From contig NZ_LROM01000085.1 in NCBI RefSeq assembly GCF_001758785.1, positions 51,815 to 115,814 on the forward strand: a DNA stretch of 64,000 nt, written 5' to 3'. Positions 17,559 to 26,055 of the stretch are shown in pieces (within the stretch, counting starts at the first letter, position 1; the number at the start of each line of letters is the position of its first letter). This stretch comes from Duganella phyllosphaerae. GTDB lineage: Bacteria; Pseudomonadota; Gammaproteobacteria; Burkholderiales; Burkholderiaceae_D. The position numbers and the translations under genes were made by a program. The notes beneath the pieces are model-generated. The model saw only the letters and a list, made by a program, of their open reading frames with translations, was not told where the DNA came from and ran no database searches.

Positions 17559-18014
17559 TTACTTCGGCATCAGCACGGTATCGATCACGTGGATCACGCC
17601 ATTGTCGGCGGCGATGTCGGTCTTGGTCACGTGGGCCTTGTCGACCATGACCTTGTCGCCTTTGACGGCCACTTTTACCGAGGCGCCTTCGACGGTCTTG
17701 ACGTCGCCGGATTTGACGTCGGCGGCCATCACTTTACCTGGTACCACGTGGTAGGTCAGCACCTTGGTCAGCGCGGCCTTGTCTTTCAGCAGTGCGTCCA
17801 GCTTGGCTTTCGGGATCTTGGCAAAAGCCGCGTCGGTCGGCGCGAACACGGTGAACGGGCCCGGGCCTTTCAGGGTGCTTTCCAGGCCGGCCGCCTGCAC
17901 TGCCGTGACCAGGGTGTTGAAGGAACCGGCCGCTTTCGCGGTATCGACGATGTCTGCTGCCTGGGCGGCGCCAAAGGCCATGGTGAATGCTGCTGCCATC
18001 AAAAATTTCTTCAT
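17559..18014 (-). CDS. Secreted fasciclin (FAS1) domain protein
   Basis: The 151-aa product has a signal peptide ([20 protein letters not shown]) and one FAS1 domain. Family motifs are [27 protein letters not shown] and the closing [17 protein letters not shown]1 domains mediate adhesion or ligand binding; bacterial single-domain forms are periplasmic or released, and their ligands are mostly unknown. The start is fixed by AGGAGCAGGAAA just upstream and by the signal peptide; the larger open frame upstream is not coding. It is divergent from the KfrA-like gene, with 216 bases of repeat-rich spacer. Confidence 0.88.
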   Translation of the reverse strand: MKKFLMAAAFTMAFGAAQAADIVDTAKAAGSFNTLVTAVQAAGLESTLKGPGPFTVFAPTDAAFAKIPKAKLDALLKDKAALTKVLTYHVVPGKVMAADVKSGDVKTVEGASVKVAVKGDKVMVDKAHVTKTDIAADNGVIHVIDTVLMPK

Positions 18015-18037
18015 TTTCCTGCTCCTCGGAGTGGTGG

Positions 18038-18145
18038 TTGAACCGGTCTTTGAACCGGCATGTGTGTCACAGTATCGGCCAAACTGAAACATGTATACTG
18101 TGCGCTGCTCCCGTGTTTGCTTATATCGGTTCAATGACGGTTCAA
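18038..18145. promoter_or_regulatory. Two pairs of TTGAACCG repeats in the fasciclin/kfrA-like divergent spacer
   Basis: TTGAACCGG occurs at 18038-18046 and 18050-18058 (period 12). The reverse complement CGGTTCAA occurs at 18127-18134 and 18138-18145 (period 11). This pattern of two tandem pairs facing each other looks like operator DNA. The neighbouring KfrA-like protein is an obvious candidate binder because plasmid KfrA proteins autoregulate. Confidence 0.5.
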
Positions 18146-18230
18146 TGGCTGTGGTGAATCGTCCTATTGCTAATGGGAAAAATGGGGCTTTTCGTTTATA
18201 TTGGCTGTCTAAACTCATACGGAGCAAGTC

Positions 18231-18911
18231 ATGGCAAGTGCAGGGATCACCTTCGACGCGGTTGCGGCAGCGGCTGCAGGTTTGCAGGGCAATGGCCAGC
18301 CGGTCACCATCGAGGCCGTCAGCGGCGCGCTGGGCGAGCCGGCATCGATTGCCATGCACAAGCACCTGGCTGCCTGGCGCAGCGCGCAAGCACAATCGAC
18401 GCCGGCGCCCGCGCCGGAGATGCCCGCCGAACTGGTCGCCGCGCTGGCCGGTTGGGCCAAACAATACGCGGACGAGGCGGGCGCCGCCAACCGCGCCGGC
18501 CTGGAGCAAACCGGCGGCGACCTCGATGCCTTGCTCGACGCCAGCGCCCGGCTGGAGGCCGAACGCGACAGCGTGACCGCCGCCCGCGACGAGGCGCTGG
18601 AAATCCTGGCCGAGCGCGACGAACAGATCGAACGCCTGCAGGCCGAACTGCGCAACGCGCGCCAGATCGCCACCGACGCGCTGGTGGGCAAGGCCAAGGA
18701 CCACCTGGCCATCGAAGGCAAGGACAGCCAGCTGGCCGACCTGCGCCACCAGCTCGAACGCAACGTGGCCGCTGCCGCCGCCGATTCCGACCGTCGCCTG
18801 GCCGCCGAAATGGAACTGGTGGGCGCGATTACCGCGCGTGACAACTTCGCCGCCGAGATCCAGGAACTGCGAGCACGCCTGGATGCCCGCCAGGTACGCG
18901 GCGGCGGCTAA
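18231..18911 (+). CDS. KfrA-like DNA-binding coiled-coil protein
   Basis: The 226-aa product has an N-terminal DNA-binding region of the KfrA_N type (residues about 5-55, [12 protein letters not shown] ... [11 protein letters not shown]). A long alpha-helical coiled coil rich in Glu, Arg and Ala follows (about 90-220, e.g. [17 protein letters not shown]). KfrA proteins of IncP and related plasmids are autoregulatory DNA-binding proteins with filament-like coiled coils that affect plasmid stability. This copy sits among chromosomal housekeeping genes with no plasmid functions nearby, so its role is likely gene regulation or nucleoid organisation. The start has GGAG upstream. Confidence 0.75.
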   Translation: MASAGITFDAVAAAAAGLQGNGQPVTIEAVSGALGEPASIAMHKHLAAWRSAQAQSTPAPAPEMPAELVAALAGWAKQYADEAGAANRAGLEQTGGDLDALLDASARLEAERDSVTAARDEALEILAERDEQIERLQAELRNARQIATDALVGKAKDHLAIEGKDSQLADLRHQLERNVAAAAADSDRRLAAEMELVGAITARDNFAAEIQELRARLDARQVRGGG

Positions 18912-18917
18912 GCTGCA

Positions 18918-18933
18918 TTAAGATTCGCTTCAT
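18918..18933 (+). promoter_or_regulatory. Possible OmpR/PmrA-type direct repeat upstream of the QseB-like gene
   Basis: TTAAG and TTCAT occur 11 bases apart (18918 and 18929) just before the regulator gene. This is the half-site phasing used by PmrA/QseB proteins. The site would allow autoregulation. The second half-site is imperfect. Confidence 0.35.
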
Positions 18934-18957
18934 CTTCGATCCTCACACTCGCCCGCC

Positions 18958-19623
18958 ATGCGCATACTGTTAGTCGAAGACGACACCTCTCTTGGCGAAA
19001 CCATCCTGGCCTGGCTGCGGCTCGACCAGCACGCGGTCGACTGGGTGCGCCGCGGCGACTCGGCGCAGACCGCGCTCATGACCCACCGCTACGACTGCGT
19101 ACTGCTCGACCGCGGCTTGCCCGGCATGACCGGCGACGCCCTGCTGGCCGAGCTGCGCGGCGCCGGCAACCGGGTGCCGGTGATCCTGATCACCGCCTTC
19201 AACGCCCTGTCTGACCGCGTGGAAGGGCTGGACCTGGGTGCCGATGACTACCTGGTCAAACCGTTCGAACTCGAGGAAATGTCGGCCCGCATCCGCGCTG
19301 CCGTGCGACGCGGCGCCGACCAGGTCAGCAACGCGCTGGTGCACGACGACCTGGCGCTCAACCTGGAAACCAAGCAGGCCAGCCTGGCCGGCCAGCCGGT
19401 GGCGCTCACCGCGCGCGAATACAACGTGCTCTACGCGCTGATGCTGCGCAAGAACAGCATCGTCTCGCGCGCCCAGATCGAAGAAACCCTGTACGGCTGG
19501 GGCGACGAAGTGGAGAGCAACGCCATCGAGGTGTACATCCACAACCTGCGCAAGAAGCTCGGCGGCGAGCGCATCGTCACCGTGCGCGGCCTCGGCTACC
19601 GGCTCAAGCACGATGGTGATTGA
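18958..19623 (+). CDS. qseB: OmpR-family response regulator, QseB/PmrA-type
   Basis: The 221-aa product has a receiver domain with the acidic pocket (E7, D8, D9), phospho-acceptor D51 in LLDRGLPG and K102 region VKPFE. A winged-helix DNA-binding domain follows (ALTAREYNVLYALM, NAIEVYIHNLRKKLG, TVRGLGYRL). Its length and sequence fit QseB/PmrA. The gene overlaps the kinase gene by 11 bases, so the two are translationally coupled. A ygiW-like gene follows the pair, as in E. coli, which supports the QseB assignment over PmrA; the signal sensed is not known. Confidence 0.8.
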   Translation: MRILLVEDDTSLGETILAWLRLDQHAVDWVRRGDSAQTALMTHRYDCVLLDRGLPGMTGDALLAELRGAGNRVPVILITAFNALSDRVEGLDLGADDYLVKPFELEEMSARIRAAVRRGADQVSNALVHDDLALNLETKQASLAGQPVALTAREYNVLYALMLRKNSIVSRAQIEETLYGWGDEVESNAIEVYIHNLRKKLGGERIVTVRGLGYRLKHDGD

Positions 19624-20974
19624 ACCATCGTGGTCGCTGCGGCGCCGCCTGCTCGTCGCCATCGTTGCTGCCAGCACCGTGCTGTGGCTGGCCAGCCTGG
19701 GCATCGTCACCTACATCGCCTGGCACGAAACCAACGACGTGTTCGACGACGCACTCGAGGAATCGGGCTATATGCTGCTGGCCGCCACCACCGACTGGAA
19801 TGAACGCGGCCTGCTGCCACGGGCCCAGGCTGGCCGCACCAGCGAGCGCAAGGTCGACATGCAGTACCAGATCGTGGTCGATGGCCGCGTCCTGCAACGC
19901 ACCAGCGGCGCGCCGGCCACGCCGTTCGTGGCCGGCTTCGACGACGACCACGGCTTTGCCGATCCGCGCCAGGGCCAGCAGCGCTGGCGCGTGTTCGTGG
20001 TGCGCGACGACGCGCGCCGCTTCGAGGTGCAGGTGGGGCAATTGCACAAGAAGCGGCTCGACATCCTGGAAGAACTGGCCGAGCACCTGTGGCTGCCCAT
20101 CGCCGGTTTTCTGGCCTTGCTGGCGCTGGTGTGCTGGCTGCTGATCCACCGCGTGCTGAAACCGTTGCGCCAGACCGCGTCCGCGATTGCCGCCAAGACG
20201 CCGCACGATCTGGCGCTGGTGGCGGTCGATGGTCAGCCGCGCGAACTGCTGCCCATCGTACAGGCCCTCAATGGCGTGCTGGGGCGCCTGGACGCCGCCC
20301 TGCAGGCCGAACGCCGCTTCACCGCCGACGCCGCGCACGAGCTGCGCACGCCGCTGGCCGGCCTGCACATGCACGTGCAGCTGCTGCAGCGCCAGCACCC
20401 GGACGCCGCGCTGGCCGCGCCCTTCAAAAAACTGCGCGACGATATCGCCCGCGTGACAGCGCTGGTGGACAGCCTGCTGGCGCTCGCCCGCCTTGATCCG
20501 GTCACGCGTGAACAGCTGGCCACCGAGCCGGTGCCGCTGGCGCCGCTGTGCGAGCAATTGCGCGCGACGCTTGCCGACAACGTCACCCGACGCGGCATCA
20601 CGCTGGTGCTGCGCTGTACCGGCGCGGTGGCCCAGGCCAATCCGGCCATGCTGCAGATCGCCGTGCGCAACCTGCTCGATAACGCGGTGCGCTACTGCCC
20701 GGACGGCGCCCGCATCGAGCTCGACGCAGTGCGTGCCGCCGGGCGCATCGTCATCACCGTGCGCGACAATGGCCCCGGCGTGGATGCAGCGAGCCGCCAG
20801 CGCCTGTCCGAGCGGTTCTTCCGCGTGCTCGGGCACGAGGCAGGGCAGGGCGGCAGCGGGCTGGGACTGTCGATCGTCAGGCGCATCGTGGAGCTGCATG
20901 GCGGCGCGCTGGTCTTCGGCGCCGGCCTCGAAGGGCAGGGTCTCGGCGTGACCATGGATCTGCCGGCGCATTAA
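19613..20974 (+). CDS. qseC: Sensor histidine kinase, QseC-type
   Basis: The 453-aa inner-membrane kinase has a first membrane segment at about residues 10-35, a periplasmic loop of about 125 residues, a second membrane segment near 160-180 and a short HAMP-like linker. The dimerisation/phosphoacceptor helix contains AAHELRTPL (H242). The ATP-binding domain has N (AVRNLLDNAVRYCP), G1 (DNGPGV) and G2 (GGSGLGLSIV) boxes. The periplasmic part resembles the 2CSK_N domain of QseC. It should autophosphorylate and pass phosphate to D51 of the overlapping response regulator. A role in envelope stress is inferred from the downstream YgiW-type gene. Confidence 0.82.
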   Translation: MVIEPSWSLRRRLLVAIVAASTVLWLASLGIVTYIAWHETNDVFDDALEESGYMLLAATTDWNERGLLPRAQAGRTSERKVDMQYQIVVDGRVLQRTSGAPATPFVAGFDDDHGFADPRQGQQRWRVFVVRDDARRFEVQVGQLHKKRLDILEELAEHLWLPIAGFLALLALVCWLLIHRVLKPLRQTASAIAAKTPHDLALVAVDGQPRELLPIVQALNGVLGRLDAALQAERRFTADAAHELRTPLAGLHMHVQLLQRQHPDAALAAPFKKLRDDIARVTALVDSLLALARLDPVTREQLATEPVPLAPLCEQLRATLADNVTRRGITLVLRCTGAVAQANPAMLQIAVRNLLDNAVRYCPDGARIELDAVRAAGRIVITVRDNGPGVDAASRQRLSERFFRVLGHEAGQGGSGLGLSIVRRIVELHGGALVFGAGLEGQGLGVTMDLPAH

Positions 20975-21018
20975 GCCCATTAAACCATTAAGCATCCGAT
21001 ATTAAGATCCGGTTAATG
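20969..21018. promoter_or_regulatory. Cluster of ATTAAG-type half-sites before ygiW-like gene
   Basis: ATTAAG/ATTAAA/GTTAAT hexamers start at 20970, 20979, 20987, 21001 and 21012. The last two TTAA cores are 11 bases apart, the phasing bound by PmrA/QseB-type regulators. This suggests direct control of the ygiW-like gene by the adjacent two-component system. Confidence 0.5.
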
Positions 21019-21064
21019 TCCGCTCGGTGTAATACGTCCAAGCCCACCACGAAAGGACCACACC

Positions 21065-21466
21065 ATGAAACGTTTTATCCAGGTCACCTGCCTGACCGCA
21101 TTACTCGCCGGTTCCACCTTGGCCATCGCCCAGTCGGGCGGCTATACCGGCCCGACCACCAAGCCTGCCGCCACCGGCTATACTGGCCCGTCCAGCGTGG
21201 CGATGAGCACCGCCAACGACCTGCTGGCCAACGGCAAGGACGACCAGTACGCCAAGCTCAAGGGCAAACTGACCAGCCACAAGGGCGGCGAAGACTACGA
21301 GTTCACCGATGCCAGCGGCAAGATCACGGTGGAAATCGACGCCAAGCACTTCCCGCAAGGCGTCAACATCGACCAGAACACGCTGGTGGAACTGACCGGT
21401 GAGTTCGACAAGGAAACCTTTGGCGAATCGACCTTCGACGTCAAGCAGGTCAAGGTTGCCCAATAA
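21065..21466 (+). CDS. ygiW: YgiW/YdeI family periplasmic OB-fold stress protein
   Basis: The 133-aa product has a signal peptide (to about residue 22, STLAIAQ) and the bacterial OB-fold (BOF) domain: NDLLANGKDDQYAKLKGKL, YEFTDASGKITVEI and NTLVELTGEFDKE. E. coli YgiW and YdeI are periplasmic proteins linked to tolerance of oxidative and cationic-peptide stress. E. coli ygiW also lies next to qseBC. A short Gly/Thr/Pro-rich stretch with GGYTGPTTK and GYTGPSS repeats follows the signal peptide. The gene is followed by a strong terminator. Confidence 0.85.
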   Translation: MKRFIQVTCLTALLAGSTLAIAQSGGYTGPTTKPAATGYTGPSSVAMSTANDLLANGKDDQYAKLKGKLTSHKGGEDYEFTDASGKITVEIDAKHFPQGVNIDQNTLVELTGEFDKETFGESTFDVKQVKVAQ

Positions 21467-21521
21467 TTTGCCGAATAAACAAGCGCAATTCTGCGCGATC
21501 TGTCTCATTTCCGCAGCAGGA

Positions 21522-21553
21522 ACCGGAGCGCCTGTGCGCTCCGGTTTTTTTTT
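21522..21553 (+). terminator. Intrinsic terminator after ygiW-like gene
   Basis: A 10-bp perfect stem (21522-21531 with 21536-21545), a CTGT loop and nine T residues. It lies 55 bases after the stop codon. The following 190 bases to the next start hold no other recognisable element. Confidence 0.88.
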
Positions 21554-21742
21554 GCGCGCCCCGCACGCCCCCGGTTTATCCCGAAAACAGCACAGGATCT
21601 GCTGCCGACATAATAGTTTCGGTATCAGGTCGCGCAAAAATGTGATTGGTTCACCGATTGCGCGCTCTCTAAGATGGCACCGGTTGCATTGGGTCTTCGG
21701 TCCGGTGCACCGACAAAAAATATAACACTGGAGAGAGATATC

Positions 21743-24373
21743 ATGAGCGCACACCGCTTCGGGCGTCACGCAGCATCCCCACGCCTGCAAATCAAACTGA
21801 CCGTTGCCGTGCTGGCCGGCGCCGGCATCCTGAGCAGTGCTTCGGTCTGGGCGCAGGACGCCCAGGTTGTGGCCGAGCAAGAGGCCGCCAAGCCGGTGAC
21901 CTCGGTCGTCGTGACCGGCGTGCGTCGCGCGGCACAGAGCGCCCAAAACATCAAGAAAAACGCCGACGACGTGATCGATTCCATCGTCGCCGAAGAAGCC
22001 GGTAAATTCCCCGACAAAAATGTCGCCGAAATCCTGGGCCGAGTGACCGGCGTGCAGATCCGTCGCGAAGGCGGTGAGGCCAGTTCAGTGATCATCCGCG
22101 GCCTGCCCGGCCTGACCACGCTGCTGAACGGCCGCGAAGTCTATACGTCCAATAACCGCAACCTGTACCTGGCCGACATTCCAACCACCATGCTCTCGCG
22201 CATCGACGTCTACAAGACACAAAGCGCCGAGATGGTGGAGGGGGGCACCGCCGGCGTGATCGACGTACGCACCGCGCGTCCGTTCGACTTTGCCGGTTTT
22301 TCGGGCAACCTGGCCGCGCGCGTGGAAGACCGCGACAAATCGAATACGCGCGACCCGCAGGTATCGGGCATGGTCTCGAACCGCTGGAAAACCTCGTGGG
22401 GCGACTTCGGCGCGCTATTCGGCCTGTCGTACCAGCTGGGACGCTACCACGATGAGGTGGCGTGGAATTCGCCGCCATCGAATACCATCACCAGCGACCC
22501 GACTGTCACCGGTCCGTTCGACCTGGGCCACACCAACGCCCGTGGCGACCGCACGCGCTACGCCGGCAACTGGGCCTTCCAGTGGCGGCCATCGAACACC
22601 GTGGAGCTGTACGCGGAGGGCTGGTCCACCCGCATCGACCATGACATGGAACGCCAGTTCATGATCAGCAGCATGGGCTGGAATGCCGACAGCAAATACA
22701 CGCTGTTCCCCGGCACCAAGCAGGTCGATACCATGACCTCTACCGGCAACCTGGGTGCATTGAGTTCCAACCAGACGCCGCAGGATGATTCCGAAACCCA
22801 CCAGGGCGCCATCGGCGGCCGCTGGAACGTCACGCCGTCGCTCAAGGTCAGCAGCGAATTCGTGCGGACCTACAGCAAGTGGAAGCAGGAAATGCCGATC
22901 ATGGAAATGTCGGCCCATCCGACCACCATCACGGCCAGCACCTACCGTGACGGCGGCGCCTACTACAACTACCCCGGCTACGACATGCTGGACCCGAACA
23001 ACTACACGCTGGGCGCTTTCATCGACAACTGGTCCAGTTCGCGCGGCAGCTCGAACGACTGGCGCGGCGACGTCACCTGGAACGCTGGCGAGGAACACTT
23101 CTTCCGCGAATTTTCGGGTGGTGTGCGGCTGGCCAAGCGCAAATCGTCGTACCAGCACGAGAGCCTGAATTTCCTGCCGGCGCCTGCCAACCTGCCGGCC
23201 GTCTCCTCGTTGCCAGGCCTGACCTGCCCGTCGATGCCGCTGGCAAACGACTACGGCATGAACCGCTGGCTGGTGATCTGCGAGAAGTACCAGCACGCCA
23301 ATATCGACGCCTGGCGCAAGCTGTACGGCCGCGATGGCAAGACGCCGGCCGACCCGTACTCGCTCTACACCAACAGCGAAGACACCACCGCCTTTTACGG
23401 CAAGACCCGCTTCGGCTTTGATGCCGGCAAGGTGCCGGTCGAAGGCACGCTGGGCGTGCGCGTGGTCAAGACCGAACTGGACGTGAACGGCTTCAGCAAC
23501 ATCAACGGCGTGCCGGTGCCGGTGAACCGCAACGTGTCGGACACCGACGTGCTGCCCAACCTGACCGTCAAGGCCAGTCTGACCGACAAGCTGATCGCCC
23601 GCTTCAACGCCGGCAAGGCGATCCAGCGTCCGGCCTTCGGCGACTTCAACCCGGGCGTATCGCTGGGCGCGACGCCTGACGGCGAGGGTATTTATGGCGG
23701 TAGCGGCGGCAACCCTGACCTCAAACCGGTGACCGGCAAGAACGCCGACCTTGCGCTGGAATGGTATTTTGCGCCAACCGGCAGCCTGACTGCCACCGTG
23801 TTCAAGCACAAGTTCGAGAACTACATCATCCGGTCGCTGGCGCTGGAAACCATCGACGGCAACCGGTACCGCATGGATCGTCCGCGCAACGTGAACAAGG
23901 GCCAGCTCGAAGGCGTGGAATTCGGCTACCGCCAGTTCTTCGATTTCCTGCCGGGCTGGCTGGGCGGCTTCGGCATGGAGGCAAACTACACGTACCTGAA
24001 GGGCCACCTGGTCGATGACGGCAAGGAAGTACCGTTCGCCGGTCTGTCGAAAAACTCGTACAACATCGTCGGCCTGTACGAGCGCGGCAAGTGGTCGGCA
24101 CGCGTGGCCTACAACTGGCGCAGCAAGTTTGTCGATACCTTCAACTACCGCACCCTGGCCGCGCCGGTGGGGCCGCTGGACCTGATCGTCGATCCGATCA
24201 AGACCGCCGATGCCTCGATCTCGTACCGCGTGACCGACAACCTGGGCTTCACGCTGGACATGGAAAACCTGCTCGATCGCACGTACCACGACTACCACGG
24301 CATCGCCAGCAACCCACGCGATATCCGCCGCTATGACCGGGTAGTTGGACTGACCATGCGCCTGAAGTTCTAA
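21743..24373 (+). CDS. TonB-dependent receptor (Xanthomonas/Caulobacter type)
   Basis: The 876-aa outer-membrane protein has a signal peptide (to about residue 38, SSASVWAQ) and a TonB-box region (TSVVVTGVR). The plug domain (about 60-190) contains FPDKNVAEILGRVTGVQI, SSVIIRGL and YKTQSAEMVEGGTAGVIDV. A 22-stranded barrel ends in aromatic residues (TMRLKF). The plug matches the Xanthomonas/Caulobacter subgroup, often used for carbohydrates and other large nutrients rather than siderophores. It has no STN domain, so it is not the partner of the FecIR genes that follow. GGAGAGA precedes the start; 21743 is preferred over 21674 because the signal peptide begins there. Confidence 0.85.
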   Translation: MSAHRFGRHAASPRLQIKLTVAVLAGAGILSSASVWAQDAQVVAEQEAAKPVTSVVVTGVRRAAQSAQNIKKNADDVIDSIVAEEAGKFPDKNVAEILGRVTGVQIRREGGEASSVIIRGLPGLTTLLNGREVYTSNNRNLYLADIPTTMLSRIDVYKTQSAEMVEGGTAGVIDVRTARPFDFAGFSGNLAARVEDRDKSNTRDPQVSGMVSNRWKTSWGDFGALFGLSYQLGRYHDEVAWNSPPSNTITSDPTVTGPFDLGHTNARGDRTRYAGNWAFQWRPSNTVELYAEGWSTRIDHDMERQFMISSMGWNADSKYTLFPGTKQVDTMTSTGNLGALSSNQTPQDDSETHQGAIGGRWNVTPSLKVSSEFVRTYSKWKQEMPIMEMSAHPTTITASTYRDGGAYYNYPGYDMLDPNNYTLGAFIDNWSSSRGSSNDWRGDVTWNAGEEHFFREFSGGVRLAKRKSSYQHESLNFLPAPANLPAVSSLPGLTCPSMPLANDYGMNRWLVICEKYQHANIDAWRKLYGRDGKTPADPYSLYTNSEDTTAFYGKTRFGFDAGKVPVEGTLGVRVVKTELDVNGFSNINGVPVPVNRNVSDTDVLPNLTVKASLTDKLIARFNAGKAIQRPAFGDFNPGVSLGATPDGEGIYGGSGGNPDLKPVTGKNADLALEWYFAPTGSLTATVFKHKFENYIIRSLALETIDGNRYRMDRPRNVNKGQLEGVEFGYRQFFDFLPGWLGGFGMEANYTYLKGHLVDDGKEVPFAGLSKNSYNIVGLYERGKWSARVAYNWRSKFVDTFNYRTLAAPVGPLDLIVDPIKTADASISYRVTDNLGFTLDMENLLDRTYHDYHGIASNPRDIRRYDRVVGLTMRLKF

Positions 24374-24394
24374 CCACGCATCTGCCTCAAACCC

Positions 24395-24429
24395 ACGCAC
24401 TGTGCGGCCTTCGGCCCACAGTGCGTTTT
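24395..24429 (+). terminator. Intrinsic terminator after the first TonB-dependent receptor
   Basis: Stem 24395-24404 pairs with 24417-24426, with a GC-rich inner extension and a UUCG-type loop. TTTT follows. It separates the receptor from the FecIR operon. Confidence 0.85.
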
Positions 24430-24455
24430 AATTTGCTTGCCACTCAACCACTTTT

Positions 24456-24476
24456 AAATGATAATAGTTCTCATTT
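24456..24476. promoter_or_regulatory. Fur-box-like site before the FecI-type sigma gene
   Basis: The core TGATAAT-A-GTTCTCA (24459-24473) matches the 7-1-7 Fur consensus TGATAATNATTATCA at 12 of 14 specified positions. It lies about 25 bases before the sigma factor start, where Fur would block transcription when iron is sufficient. Confidence 0.7.
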
Positions 24477-24500
24477 AATTCTGGATGGGCAGGGCCTAGC

Positions 24501-24989
24501 GTGGATGTCAGTGTAGAAAGTCTGTATCGCGAACACCGGCCGTGGCTCACCGGCTGGTTGCGCGCGCGCCTCGGGCATTGCTCCGACCGCGCGGCCGACT
24601 TTGCGCAAGACACCTTCGTGCGCATCCTGCAATCGGGCGCCTGCGTGGCCGAGGTGACGCAGCCGCGCTCTTACCTGGCCACCATCGCGCGCGGGCTGAT
24701 GATCGACCACTTTCGCCGCCACGACATCGAGCAGGCTTACCTGTCCGAGCTGGCGCTGGTGCCGCCGTCGCTGCAACCGTCGCTCGAAGAGCGCGCCATC
24801 CTGCTCGAAACCCTGCTGACCATCGACCGCCTGCTGGCTGACCTCGGCCCAAAGGTGCGCCAGGCCTTTTTGCTGGCGCAGGTGGAGGGGCTGGACCAGG
24901 CCACCATCGCCGCGCAGTTGGGCGTGTCGGTAAGCAGCGTTAAAAAATACATGCAGCAGGCGGTGGTGCAATGCCTGAAGTGCCTGTGA
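24501..24989 (+). CDS. FecI-type ECF RNA polymerase sigma factor
   Basis: The 162-aa product has sigma-70 region 2 (residues about 8-75, with FAQDTFVRIL and PRSYLATIARGLMIDHFRR) and region 4 (about 105-158, PKVRQAFLLAQVEGLDQATIAAQLGVS, split here by the helix-turn-helix). This is typical of iron-starvation sigma factors that respond to outer-membrane receptor signalling. The only plausible start in frame is GTG at 24501. It overlaps the FecR-type gene by 19 bases. A Fur-box-like site upstream suggests iron repression. Its likely targets are the receptor and protease genes downstream, as in FecI-FecA. Confidence 0.87.
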   Translation: MDVSVESLYREHRPWLTGWLRARLGHCSDRAADFAQDTFVRILQSGACVAEVTQPRSYLATIARGLMIDHFRRHDIEQAYLSELALVPPSLQPSLEERAILLETLLTIDRLLADLGPKVRQAFLLAQVEGLDQATIAAQLGVSVSSVKKYMQQAVVQCLKCL

Positions 24990-25960
24990 CCACAACCAAC
25001 GACGACCTGCCGCTGGCAGCGGCTGCCGACTGGTTCCTGCTGCTGGCCGAGGACGACTCGTCCGAAAACCGCCGTCGCTGGCAGCACTGGCATGACGCCC
25101 ATCCGTCCCACCGCTGGGCATGGGAAAAAGTAGAGAAGCTGCAAAGCCTGCTGGCGGCGGCGCCGCGCCAGGCGCCGCACGTGTTGCAGCAGGCCGAACG
25201 CAATCAGGTCGAGCGCAAGGTCCACCGCAGCCAAAGTGCCCGGCGCCAGGTCCTCGCCATGCTGGGTGTAATCGCCACCGGCGGTATCGGCTACCGCTTG
25301 GCCTCCACCTGGCAGCAGGCCCCGGCCGCGCCGCAGATCGACTGGATCGTCGCCGCCAAAGGCGAGCGGCGCGAAGTCAGCTTGCCCGACGGCGGCCGCC
25401 TGTGGCTCGCGTCCGGCACCCGGGTGGGTATCGCCTACGATGCCGGTCACCGCGACCTGTACCTGGACGCCGGTGTGCTGCAACTGACCAGCGGGCGCGA
25501 TCCGCAAGGGCGCAAGCTGCGCATCCTGGCGCGCGACGGCGTGATCCGCCCGCTCGGCACACGGCTGACCGTGAGCCTGTTCGCCACCCACACGGTGCTG
25601 GCGGTGCAGCAGAGCGCGGCCGAGGTGCAGCCGCTGTCCGGCTCCCGGGTGCGGGTGGAAGCAGGGCAGCGCGTGCTGTTTTCAGGCACCGCCAGCGGCC
25701 GCCCGGAGACCGCGCTGTTCCCGGAAGACGCCTGGACCCGGGGGCTGCTCACCGCGCTCAATATGCCGCTGACCGAATTTGCCGAGCGCTTCGCACTGTA
25801 CTCGGGCCAGCACATCGAGGTGGCGCCGGCGCTGGCCGTGCGGCGCGTTTCCGGCACCTTCCGCATCGACGCCGCCGAGCGTTCGCTGCGCACCCTCGCC
25901 GACGGCCTCGGGCTGCGGCTGGACCCGGCCGGCGACGGCTGGCGCTTGCGGCCCCGCTAG
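24971..25960 (+). CDS. FecR-type anti-sigma factor/signal transducer
   Basis: The 329-aa product has a cytoplasmic N-terminal domain (residues about 10-85, with AADWFLLLAEDDSSENRRRWQ-type DUF4880 helices containing the W..WH.HP pattern), one membrane segment (about 92-110, VLAMLGVIATGGIGY) and a periplasmic FecR domain (about 125-230, GERREVSLPDGGRLWLASGT). An STN-like C-terminal end follows (about 250-329). FecR proteins sense the ligand-loaded receptor through its periplasmic STN domain and then activate their sigma factor. It overlaps the sigma gene and lies 95 bases before the receptor gene. Confidence 0.87.
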   Translation: MPEVPVTTTNDDLPLAAAADWFLLLAEDDSSENRRRWQHWHDAHPSHRWAWEKVEKLQSLLAAAPRQAPHVLQQAERNQVERKVHRSQSARRQVLAMLGVIATGGIGYRLASTWQQAPAAPQIDWIVAAKGERREVSLPDGGRLWLASGTRVGIAYDAGHRDLYLDAGVLQLTSGRDPQGRKLRILARDGVIRPLGTRLTVSLFATHTVLAVQQSAAEVQPLSGSRVRVEAGQRVLFSGTASGRPETALFPEDAWTRGLLTALNMPLTEFAERFALYSGQHIEVAPALAVRRVSGTFRIDAAERSLRTLADGLGLRLDPAGDGWRLRPR

Positions 25961-26055
25961 GCCAGTACCACCGTCGCAAAAATATTTTGCCGGAAGACGG
26001 TACTTTTTCAGTTGTGGTCCGGCCTACAGGCAAGTCGATCACTTTTCCATCAAAA

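Noticed and set aside
18015..18749. N-terminal extension of the fasciclin protein
   Set aside because: It is antisense to the KfrA-like gene; the true protein starts at 18014 with a signal peptide and ribosome site.
18231..18911. KfrA-like gene as evidence of an integrated plasmid
   Set aside because: No replication, partition, conjugation or integrase genes and no flanking repeats were found; base composition matches the neighbours.
22415..24400. Open frame of 661 codons antisense to the first TonB receptor
   Set aside because: Shadow frame without domains or a ribosome site.
25120..26055. 312-codon N-terminal extension of the STN receptor
   Set aside because: It overlaps the FecR gene in another frame and has the Arg/Ala/Gly-rich look of a shadow; the signal peptide begins at 26056.
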